NCBI RefSeq assembly: GCF_000149955.1
Contig: NC_030998.1
Coordinates: 186,001-250,000 of the forward strand
Source: Fusarium oxysporum f. sp. lycopersici 4287
Lineage: Eukaryota; Ascomycota; Sordariomycetes; Hypocreales; Nectriaceae
Length of the DNA stretch: 64,000 nt
Direction: 5' to 3'
The position numbers were made by a program, and so were the translations under genes. Every line of letters begins with the position of its first letter. The stretch's first letter is position 1. Under the pieces are notes generated by a model. The model was not told where the DNA came from and did not search any database. It saw nothing but the letters and a program-made list of their open reading frames with translations. Of this stretch, positions 44,954 through 55,500 are shown piece by piece.

Positions 44954-46087
44954 ATGCGTTCTCTTCCCATTGCATTGGCACTAGCAGCAACCGCTGTAAG
45001 TGCAGATGTACGGATTGTATGGCAACACGCCAAAGCATCCAGCCAAACCGCACTTAGCGTATACGACGGCTCAACCCTGTTGGCTCAAAGCTGCTCAAGT
45101 TTCATCTCTGACGCCCCCAGCAGTATTGACTTTACAGACGTCGATGAGAACGGCTTTGGGAACTTTACTGTCGGCGCTAACAAGTACCTCGTCCACTCCA
45201 AGGCAAAGTACTCGGGAGGCCCGATCTGCACCAAGAAGTTTAGCGCTGAAGCAACGGTTGTCGAGTGTTCTGGACTTAACTGGAAGCCCAACAAGGCAAA
45301 GATCGAAGACAACTGCCATGACAAGGATGAGGCCAAGGGTGCTCTCCGGTTCTTGAGTTCCAAGGGTTCGGCATCGGACATAGCAAAGCGCGAGGCCTAT
45401 CCTATCAATGATCCCCCGGCTTGCTCTGTCTTGACAAGGACTTCCCTGGTTGGCGATGGTATGTTCTAACTTCTTAATATGGTAATCCGTGAGTTAATTT
45501 ACTGACGTGCCATGGTTCAGGCGATCCCCACCAGAATTATTTCCATAAGCAGCTTTCAGTAAGACAGCCCCGTCGGAACCCCACACTTTGAACTATCACT
45601 GATGAGGCTCAACTTGCAGGAAGTTGTAAACTGTGGAACTGCCCAGTCATGCAGTGTTGGCAACTCCCAGTCCATCTCGTACACCATCGGATGGACTGCT
45701 ACCCTCACCCCTGTGAGCTGGATCAGCGGAGGTTTCTCAGTCTCCGAGAGCTGGAACACTGGAAACACCTACACCTGTACCGGAGGCCCTGGCGAAGATG
45801 TTTGCGTCTGGTACAACACTGCTCATACTGCCTGTAAGTATACAAGGATTTTCGCATGCAGGCCCCACAAAAGAAGAGCATCGACTAATTGACCAATAGA
45901 TACCGTTCAGAACAAGGAGAGAGACTCTTGTGCCGTTGGTGGAGGCTGGGACTCGACTGGAGATCCGTTTGTCATGTATTCACCAAACGATTCTAACCGT
46001 GGTGGCGGCTACTACTGCGTCATCGGTACATGCAGGGCCCAGGGCGATAACTACTGGGATTACAGCGGCCGCGCGGGTGGTCCTTAG
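44954..46087 (+). CDS. Secreted cysteine-rich protein with Kex2-like processing site
   Basis: Four exons (44954-45458, 45521-45558, 45620-45833, 45900-46087) give 314 residues. The signal peptide ends around ATAVSA (residue 17). An N-terminal domain with four cysteines (47, 92, 105, 121) is followed at residues 145-148 by KREA, the Kex2 plus dipeptidyl-peptidase pattern known from yeast pro-proteins. The C-terminal domain has many more cysteines (paired as NCGTAQSC, YTC...DVC and YYC...TC) and aromatic/Gly-rich strands. There is no transmembrane segment. The pattern suggests a secreted proprotein cut into two disulfide-rich parts. I do not recognise a named family; effector, killer-type or adhesive roles are all possible. 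Confidence 0.78.
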
Positions 46088-46482
46088 ATGCAATCCCTGC
46101 AACTTTTGCTAGTTTAAAGCCCGAGAGCCCGATGATCCGGCTGAGCATTGCCGCCAGTTATATTTGACTGATTTTGCCCAAAGAAATACGTTGATAACAT
46201 CACATGGAATCACTGGAGTGATCAAGGTTGAGGTGTCGGTGTAGATTTGATAGTGCATATTGAGATTCCCCCAAACTCTCCTCATTAGTGCGTATAGCGG
46301 AGCCGCAGTGACTGGAACCTTGTTTATAGTTCTGATCCAATGACTTGCATTCCTAACTAAGATTCTCAACGGTTTTAGGGTTCTGACGGAACTATCAACT
46401 GAACTAGCAAGGGCCTCAGATCATCGTGATACAGGGGTCGCGGCTGATACGGAAAATTCATGTTTGATTTATCTCCATAGCT
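46088..46482. other. Tail-to-tail intergenic region
   Basis: Lies between the secreted protein stop and the P450 stop. No gene seen. Confidence 0.5.
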
Positions 46483-48403
46483 TCAGAACGACCTCTCTCT
46501 AAACTCAACCATTGGCCCATTTCGTGCACAGGTAATATGATCATACAACTGAAACTCTCCTGGCCTGTGTCTACCATACTCGGCATTCTCATTGCCGGCT
46601 CCAATATCCTTCATGCTTTCAACCACGTTGAAGTCCATCTTCCAGCAGATGATAGCCATAGCAAGACTAAGCTCGGCATGAGCAAGTGCCCTTCCAAGAC
46701 AGACACGAGGACCGATGGAGAATGGAACGTGAGCGTCTGGGTTATGAAGACCAGCATGCTTTCCCTCTGATAGCCATCTCTCAGGCATGAACTCAAAAGG
46801 GTTGTGAAAGTACTCCTGGTTATGTTGGAGACTGAAAATGCCGGTTCCGACGTTGGTACCTTCAGGAACGTAGTGACCGTCAACGATCATGCCGCCCTTG
46901 AGGACCTCACGGAACGGTGCTGCTGCAACTGGGGGCGTTAGGCGTAAGCATTCCATGATACACGCGTAGAGGAAGCGACAGGAATTGAGGGCTGGACCGA
47001 GACAGATCTCTTCTCGAGTAGAAAATTTGGAGCGGACTTCACGGGTCAGACGATCCTTTTTGTCGGGGTTTCTAGTAAGATAGAAGAACAGAGACGCCAA
47101 AAGGGTTGATGAAGTGTCAGAGCCTGTACTCATGTCAGTAGAAGCCCATGGGTCTTGGTGATTGTCCACTTACCAGCTACGAGCATCAGAATACTCTCAG
47201 CAACAATTTCATCTTGGGTCAGTTTGTTTCCTGTAGTTGGATCTGCAGCATCCAGTAAGCCAGACAAGACATCATCCCCAGACCCACGCTGCACTCTCTC
47301 AGTGACCAAGTTGTGAGCAAATCGTAGGAAGTCCTTCCGTCCAGCCACGGAGTTACGGAAGAGAACCTTGTCCATACGACGCCAAACAACATAAGGCCAC
47401 TGGACAATGACACTTATACGTTCATTCGACCGAGCAAGCGCAGGCGGGATATGACGGTACCACGGACTCCGGATCAAGTCGAAGTTCTCACCAAAGACAA
47501 TGGAGGTTACAAGGTCAAAGAAAAGATAATCGCCTGTGTAACACGACATGTGCTGTCAGCGGGGACCAATAAGTACAAGGGCGACCAATTGGAGTTGAGC
47601 TTACACATTTCTGACATGTTGAAGGGTTTCGACACGGTGTTTTCTTTTCCCGCTGACACGGGGCAGACGTATTCGCAGAAGCGATCAATCATGCCTGTGA
47701 TCTTGGGCTCGAAGGATCGGATGGCTGAATCCGATAGCTTCTGGCTCAAGATCCGCTTTTTCCATGCATGCTCGTGCCGATCCATCAGGGTAAAGGTGCT
47801 AGGAGTTTTGTGGACCATGGCCAGATAAGCAAGGCTCTTGCGCACGTTTTTGTTATGGCCGTAGACATCTAAATATAGCATCAGATTATAACCTCTGAGA
47901 GTGAAAGCGAAGGGAATAACCTTTGTATGCTTGAGACGTGTTCATAAGGAGGTAATTTGGTGAGTAGCGAACATAGGGACCTGGTGCACGTAAGCATGTC
48001 TCTCCCTGCAGAGGTAAATGGAACGCTGGGTACACGAACCATATTTCTCATGACATTTCCACATGTCGATATGTACATCCCCAATCCAGGCATGGTAAGC
48101 TGCACGGAGCCCTGTAAACTTTCCCCAGAAGGGGCCGGGGTACTTGGCGAGAGGATGGAAGAAGGCGTAGTAGACGACATAGCCAATTACCTATTGCAGG
48201 TTAGCCGCCGTTGCAGTGGCTTGATTTCGTTGTTTTTTTTAATTCACCGGAGATAATGCAGCTAGCAGTAGGATGATTAGTAAAGGCGGTGGTGTGATAG
48301 ATCTCGAGATTCTGATTGCGTAGGGTAGCCAATGGGTTTTCATATGCGACATGGGCATGTCCCATGAAGGTAAGGAGACTACGCCTTGTAGGTCGCGAAT
48401 CAT
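46483..48403 (-). CDS. Cytochrome P450 monooxygenase
   Basis: Six exons on the minus strand (48403-48248, 48190-48040, 47980-47921, 47868-47605, 47533-47174, 47123-46483) give about 543 residues, all joins in frame. The N-terminal anchor (LLIILLLAALSP) is followed by the membrane-exit motif HPLAKYPGPFWGK. Later landmarks: HEKYGPYVRYSPN in the B-region, AGSDTSS in the oxygen-binding I helix, ECLRL (ExxR), PERW, and the heme loop FSIGPRVCLGRA with the axial Cys. This is an intact ER-bound class II P450 of a type common in fungal metabolite clusters. Oxidative tailoring of a local product is likely; the substrate is unknown. Confidence 0.92.
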
Positions 48404-50082
48404 GGCTTGGCTTGGAATGTTTTAGTTGATGTGGCGGTCAATGATGCCGATGGTCCGAAGAATTGGAATTATAATAGTGGTTGATCAAGAACACATTTTT
48501 GTAGCTGTCAAGTCTCTCATCTATCTTCTTGAATCCATCACGCAGACATGTTTGACATGGAATTATCCTCAAATCGGACAAACAGTAGCTGTCCAAATGC
48601 TAACTGCGTGGGATTCTTGGATTGCTGGAATACAGGATTGAGGATTGAAGGATTACGGGATTTTACTGTGAATGCCGTGCATCCATCCATCTCTGAGCGA
48701 TCATGTCCTATCGTGCCGTTCCGTGCCGTTTTTTGATAGTCTTCCCTTTCCGCACTAAAAAGATCAAACTCGCGATGAACCTATCGGCGGAATTTCTGAT
48801 GCAACAGTCCCGAGTCATTAGTCCCCTTTCAGTATAGACTCGGGACTCGCCGCAGTGGGATAATCGTGGGGTGGTGGTGCTTGTAAGTACAGTAGCCCTT
48901 TGTGACAAGACATGCCGCCCTGGGGCTGTCTCCAAGGGTTGCGTGCGGTGAGTAGAAAGCCAATCAAGGTGCCACGCGATATCCGGATACCACTCCGTTG
49001 TTTCACCAGGTGTGACATCCATCAGCGTACGTGCGTGCATTCTGGTTGGTATGGGGGGCATGATGACCGCAGCGCCGGTAGGAGTTAAGCCCTGGGACGG
49101 GCTGGGCTGGGGCTCAGCTCCTACTAAGAGCCTATCTCCAAAGAGGGAGGCAGTAAGCCTTATTAAGCAGTGCGTGTATGCATGCTCCAGTTTTTTTTCT
49201 TGTTTGCTGACGAAAAACAAAGCACCTCAACATATTGTCATACATTCGAGCTATTCTGGAACAGAGGCGCTTCCTCTGCCAAGAAATGCTCACTAATTAT
49301 AAGAGCCGCGTAACCTTATTGGCCATATAATCCCCGGCTCTGCTCCGCCTGTCTGACTCGTTCCCACTGTTTGAGCTCCACAGGTTTGGTACGAATTGCC
49401 GGGAAGAGACCAGATGACGCGCAACTTTAACCAGGTCGGGGAAGACAAGGGGAGCCATGTTTGTTTTGCCTCTAAGAGGCAGGTTGTATCTCACTTATTA
49501 ACCGCTGAACTTTGTTGTGCATGATGGCAAGACAGAGACGCATATGCTTCCCCTGCAAAAATCCCATTGAGGCCCAGGGTCGAGCTAATAGGACACCTCC
49601 ATCTCATCCCATGCATGAGAGAGTCCTGGAGAGACAATGTATCTTTTTGATGGGGGCCAAGGTTTCGCGTATTCAAACTTTAGTTTGATCGATACAACGC
49701 TCACTACGTGCCGAAGGGGTTATATGCTGCGTTTTGACAGGAGAGACATTTGCATGTACCCATTCTGCAGAATAATCAATGAATCTGACACCTACCGGAT
49801 GGAACCCGGCTTGGCGATCAGGCCCTTTCGAGAAGCAATGTGACGGCCGAGTATGTAGATGCTTGACGTAGGCAGCTATCAATCAAGTGCCCCCAATCTG
49901 TACACGCTGTTACACATCATACGATGAGTACGTTATAAACAGAGTTCGCGCGAAGCACCAAAAGGCGAAGCACTAAACCAAAGATTATGGCGATATTCCT
50001 GTCCGACCTTTTGTGATTATTTGTCCAGACATACATTGTGCAGTACATCGTTCAGCCTTGTTACCCCAACCAACAGACAAAC
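48404..50082. other. Intergenic region with GGATT repeat
   Basis: About 1.7 kb without a supported gene. It holds the second copy of the GGATT-rich repeat (48632-48665) close to the P450 start and a GGGCTG-type simple repeat near 49095-49115. Confidence 0.5.
48632..48665 (+). repeat. GGATT-rich dispersed repeat, copy 2
   Basis: An array of GGATT units (ACAGGATTGAGGATTGAAGG...) ending GGATTACGGGATTTT, identical over these last 15 bases to 34801-34815 and alike over about 33 bases overall. It lies about 230 bases upstream of the P450 start. Confidence 0.55.
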
Positions 50083-50882
50083 ATGTTTCCTCCATCGAAA
50101 AATGGCAGAGACAGGCCAATCGTTGCTGACTGGATGGCGGGTGTCCAGTCCCTTCTTCCCGCAGTGGACTTTGATCACCCCAATGACAGTGCTGAACCTA
50201 ATCGTCACCCGGATATTAGTGGTGCGTACCAGAACAAATCCGTCTATAACCCCGCGGTCGCATGTAGCTTCACCTCCTCAACAGACCAACTGATTATTTT
50301 TAGCTATTGATTTTGCGGCCGACGACTTCAATTTCGCGACAGATCTAACAGATGATGTATTCTCAAGCCGACTCCCTCTATTATGCGACGATACATTTGA
50401 CGATTTCTTCTCATTCGATCACGATGCCAAGTAAGCCAAGATGGCACGTCCCGACGTCAAAGTCCGTGGTCTAACCAACAGGATCTTATAGTGGCAGTGA
50501 CAATTCCTACCCCATCTCCCCATTGACCGAGATGGCCCAATCAGCCAACACGCGCGCCGACGACGATCAACGCAGCATCCCCCGATCCAAGCGAGCCAAC
50601 ACCACCACTACTGCAGGAACACAGCAGCGCGACGCACAGGATCTCAGGTGTTGGGACCACGGGTGTAACGGGCAGTTGTTTACGACGCTGAGCAACCTGA
50701 AGCGGCACCAGAAGGAGAAGTCTAGCCAGCGGCCTTCTTATCCGTGTAATATGTGCGGCGCTATCTTTAGTCGCACTACGGCGAGGAATCATCATATTCA
50801 GAATCAGAGCTGTAATAGGATTCGACGACATTCTAATGGGAGGGTGCGACCGAATAGAACGTTGAGGTCATTGACACAATAG
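50083..50882 (+). CDS. C2H2-type zinc-finger protein, putative transcription factor
   Basis: Three exons (50083-50221, 50304-50430, 50492-50882) give 218 residues. The N-terminal half is acidic and aromatic (FAADDFNFATDLTDD, DDTFDDFFSFDHD), like an activation region. The C-terminal half has two finger-like units: C-x4-C ... H in LRCWDHGCNGQLFTTLSNLK then RH, and CNMCGAIFSR...NHH...C. Both deviate from the classical C2H2 spacing. A basic tail (RIRRHSNGRVRPNR) fits DNA binding and nuclear import. It lies on the same strand 1.7 kb before the NRPS and is a reasonable candidate for its regulator (inference by position). Start chosen at the Met of MFPPSKNG; the frame is open 15 codons upstream. Confidence 0.72.
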
Positions 50883-52582
50883 CGGTGCGCTGGTTGTTTG
50901 AAACTAGATGATTGATTTCTTTCTAATATACTGATGGTTTCTCTGGTGTGTTACTCTGATCTTGGCGATGCAAGTAGCGACTCATGACTCCGCACAAGAT
51001 GTGACTCCGTCGCCCGCTGAACACTGCAGCGAAGAATGAGTTGTGACAGACCCCGCAGAATGATATGTAGACACTCTCGTGTCGCTGGTATTTCTATATA
51101 TGCACGATTCAAGGCCGTTTGGAGTTCTGCGCAATGCAAAACGCATGTGATGCTGTCGGAAGTGGATATATCTTGCAGCGCAGTATCGTGGTTTCAATCG
51201 GTGTTCCCTGCTCATACAAGGGATTGCCATCTATTCTGTAGCTGTAGTGTAAACAGGACGTTCGCAAATGCGCCTGAATCATTGAGTAGTCAGTAATATC
51301 AGTTGTTTCCCCGTCCTCGGCATATCTTCCGCGGTGCCAGATGCAGTAGTTTCGTCTCCGATTCGGTCAATTTCTCTTTAACTCCATTTAAATAGCACTC
51401 GCAATCACTCAAGAGAACCTACTGTCATCTGGAGTTTCTCAACTGCCAGATAAATCGTGGTTGAAGCAATTGTCTTGCCCGATTGCCTGTCGCATTTCCA
51501 TCGTCTCAACCTTTAATTTTCCCGGAAATAGCATACTTTCGTAGTCTCGACGCTGCGCAAGATTGAGTTTTGTTAATTAATTCCTTCGCATAAGTGAAGT
51601 CAAATTAATGACATGCATAGACTTCCCATGGCACGATGCGACCGAAAGAAAAGTTAGATGCCCTGGGAGACTAAAATGCCACGATAAGATCTTTATTTCT
51701 TGATCTGAGGACACCCAGCATTTAAATACTTGCGAGAAGCACTATTTGATGGCGTGATACAGTGAGGATAATACGTGCACGCCGTGGAATACGTGATTGC
51801 ATGTGAAACTAACCCGAGGGGCTTAGCTACGAGAATGAGCGAGATGATCAATGGTCATAATTGCAGGTTATGACGAATCAGGTACTGTTTTACGCGGAAT
51901 AAGAGTGATGCTATCCCACTCTGAGGAGGTTTACTATGCTTGATCTCATGCCGTTGGGGAATTTCAGTCCACCGAGGGTCCGATGGTCATGACCGAGACT
52001 CCGTCGACAGTGAGATATCTGTTAAGCAGCAGACTCGCACACTTTCATCGTCAATGTTCTACATAATCAACGATTCAAAACCGTGCTATTTCCCCCACAA
52101 GATATATGTCCCAAAAGGGTTATTTTCCGAACACATTACCTTCTCAACCTCTTGAGCCTTCGGCAGGGCTTCATTGCGGCAGTTGAGACATTTCCCTCAA
52201 GCTTATCTCCAGGCCTTCGCTCAGATCATGTTTGCATCTCGATTTCGTTATCGCCTACCATCTAATCCCTTATCGCAATAAACCTAATCCACGAAAGTCC
52301 CTCTATTGCTGTGTTGGCATGCTGACTGCCGCTTACCGTGCCGCTTTGCGCCACAAGGGACAATCCTGCCGATAGCGCCGATCCTGATCCTGATCCTGAA
52401 CTGATCCTGTCAGCCCCCCCCAGTGCTTCACAACCAAAATGCCCGACCTCAACACCCATTACCTAAGCTACATACCGCTGAATACAGCATCATATAGATG
52501 AACAGGATCTCAAGCAATGTAATTTTCGTAAACGCAATCATTATACCCAAAAATACCCTCTTCTCAATTCCCTACCGCAGCA
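50883..52582. other. Upstream region of the NRPS
   Basis: No gene is supported in 1.7 kb. A TGATCC tandem repeat at 52380-52413 lies about 170 bases before the NRPS start. Confidence 0.5.
52380..52413 (+). promoter_or_regulatory. TGATCC tandem repeat upstream of the NRPS
   Basis: Three consecutive GATCCT units, then a fourth after a short spacer (CTGATCCTGTCAG). The shorter form CCTGATCCTGATCCT lies upstream of the ABC transporter (10007-10021), and TGATCCTGTCAGCC is found at 39575-39588. Confidence 0.4.
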
Positions 52583-55500
52583 ATGGCTCAAACCGACGCT
52601 ATGCAGGATATCCTGCACCTTGAACTCGCCAATGCGCTGCACATCAGCACTGAGGAGTTGAACCTCGACCAATCATTTCTCGTGCAGGGTGGAGACTCCC
52701 TGTCGGCCGTTCAGTTCCTGAGTAAATGTCGTCTGCGTGGTATTCACATTGATATCGTGGATACGGTGCAGTGCAAGACGCTTGCTGAACTTGTTGAACG
52801 CATCATCTCCAAGCATGAGAGCAATCCACATAACCTTATCCTCAACGATCGCGTCGGGAACAGTGACACGAGCACTTCTTCATCAAGCTCTGACGATGCT
52901 GCTTCTGCTACGGGGTCTGATAGCACTGATACTGTTCCCGATGTGAGATTGAAGCATCTAGCTCAAGATCCTGCGAGGCAGATTGAGAGTATCGGTCCTT
53001 GTTCGTCTATGCAGAATCGTATTCTCATCAGTCAGGCTGTGAACCCAGCGGCGTACCAATGCCGCTTTATTCTCAGGATCAAGTCGAGTGTACCAGACTC
53101 TTTGACAGCCTCACATATTGCAAACGCTTGGCCTCGCATTGTTGCCCGCCATTCAAGTCTTCGAACGACTTTTCTTGAGAGCGAGACTCGGCAGTCAACG
53201 TTTGACCAAGTTGTTTGGACAGAAGTCAACCCCAAAGTCACCATCCTCCAAGACGAAGCCCAAGTCAAAGCCGACGGAATGCTGAACTCCTTTGAGAGCG
53301 GAAGTGTACCTCATCACATGTACATCTATGCCGCCTCCTCTTCAGAACTCATCCTGAGACTTGAAGTCTCACACGCCGTCATCGACGGCCGATCTGCAGA
53401 TGTTCTCCTCTACGACCTCTGCGCAGCATACGAGAACCAACTCCCCGACACAAAAGCTATGCCGTACACAGACTTTGTGCGCATGGAGGAGGAGAGTTTT
53501 CAAGATGTTGAGCGCATTGCGGGTTATTGGCAGAATTACCTACGTGATGCGGAGGAGACGTATCTCGCTGGTGTGGGCAACAAGCCAAGAGCTGGTCTTC
53601 ACACGCTTCAAGATCGTGTTGACATTCCGGCGGAAGAAGCTCGTCGCTTCTGCGATGCTTACGGTGTTACCCTCGTGAGTGTCTGTCAGGTCGCTTGGAG
53701 TATTGTTCTTCGTCTTTTTGCCATGAAAGACGACGTTACCTTTTCTTACGTCAATTCTGGTAGACAGACTGATCTGCCTGGTATTGACGGAGCGATCGGT
53801 CTTTTCATCAGCAGTTTGCTACTGCGGGTCAAGTTCAAAGACGACCCTACAGTCTTGGACATGCTCAAGACTGTGACAGACGACGTCTTCCGAGGAATGG
53901 CGCATGACAAGGTTCCACTTATGGCAAAGGGAGCCAAGCTTCCTACGAGTCACAAATGGGGAAACTCGATTCTCTCGTTCCGAAAGGAGTGGAAGCCTAA
54001 GTCTACTGGCCACAAAGAGCTTGAGATGAGCTTTTTGCGAGGTGTCAGCCCTACAGACGTAAGTATCCTACCTCGCTCCTCATGTTGTAGCAAGATACTA
54101 ACATGTGATAGTATGATCACTCCATCAATGTCGAGATCGGCGAAGGCGGTATCGCCGTTGACTACGACATCTGGACATCAACAACCAACCAAGCAGACGC
54201 AGCCAAGATGCTAAACTGCTTCCTTGAAGCAATTCGCTTCATCATCACCAACCCATCCGCCAAAGTCAATTCCTTCGATGGTATCTCCTCCAAAGACGCC
54301 CAGCATCTGCGCGACGTCAATGGTGAAGGCCGACAACCCGTTGCTTCGTGTATACACACCCTCGTTCAAGAGGTTACAGACCGTCAGCCTGATGCCATGG
54401 CGGTGTATGCTTGGGATGGAACCATGACCTACCGGGAACTTGACACTGCGGCGAGCAGCCTTGCAGAACACCTTATGAAGTTGAACATTGGACCGGAGGT
54501 TATGGTGGGCATTTGTATGGACAAGTCGCGGTGGGCGTCTGTCTCTATGCTAGCTGTTCTAAAGTCCGGCGGAATCGTTCTTCCCCTCGGCGCAGACCAA
54601 CCACTCTCTCGTCTCCAAACTATCCTCTCCGACACAAAAGCCCCCATCATTCTCGTTGACAACGCTCAGCTCAATCGCCTCAAGGATCTCGGCCCTCAAC
54701 AACTCATCGAAGTCAACGAAGCTCTCTTCCAAACCCTCCCCTCCGCTTCTCGCTCCGCTTGTACCACTGTTTCTACAGATAACGCTGCTTGGGTCGTCTA
54801 CACGTCCGGTAGCACGGGTACACCCAAAGGCGTGGTTATTCAACACTCTGCGCTTTGCACGAGCATTACATCGCATGGAACTGCCTTTGGCGTCAAGGGT
54901 GCGCGCGTGCTCCAGTTCGCTTCTCATACGTTTGACGTGACGATCCAAGAGGTCTTTACGACTTTGTGTATGGGAGGCTGCGTCTGCGTGCCGTCAGAAG
55001 ATGATCGCGTCAACCATCTCCAGTCTTTCATTTCCTCCGCCAAAGTGGACTTCCTCTCGCTGACTTCCACCGTCGCCGGCCTTCTCGACCCATCTCAACT
55101 TCCATTGATCAAGACCGTAATCCTCATGGGCGAACCCGTTAAACCCGCTGTTCTCGATCTATGGAAAGACCAAGCCTCTGTTCTCGAATCCTACGCCCCA
55201 TCTGAGTGCAGTATCTACGCTACTGTATCTCCCCAACCGATGAAGCACATCTCTCAGGTCTCTGTTCTTGGCATTCCGCTGGCGAGTTGTTTCTGGGTCG
55301 TTGATCCCAAGAATTACAATCGTCTCTGTCCTATTGGCGCACCGGGAGAACTTCTCATCGAAGGCCCGCTTCTCGCGAGGGGGTATTTGAACGATGAGAT
55401 CAAGACGAACAAGTCGTTCATTGTTGATCCGGAGTTTGTGACCAAGTATGACCTTGGGAGGAATCGACGGATGTACAGGACTGGTGATTTGGTGAGGCAG

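Noticed and set aside
48708..49220. A 170-residue minus-strand ORF in the P450-C2H2 intergenic region
   Set aside because: Composition is random-like, with no motifs, signal peptide or plausible introns.
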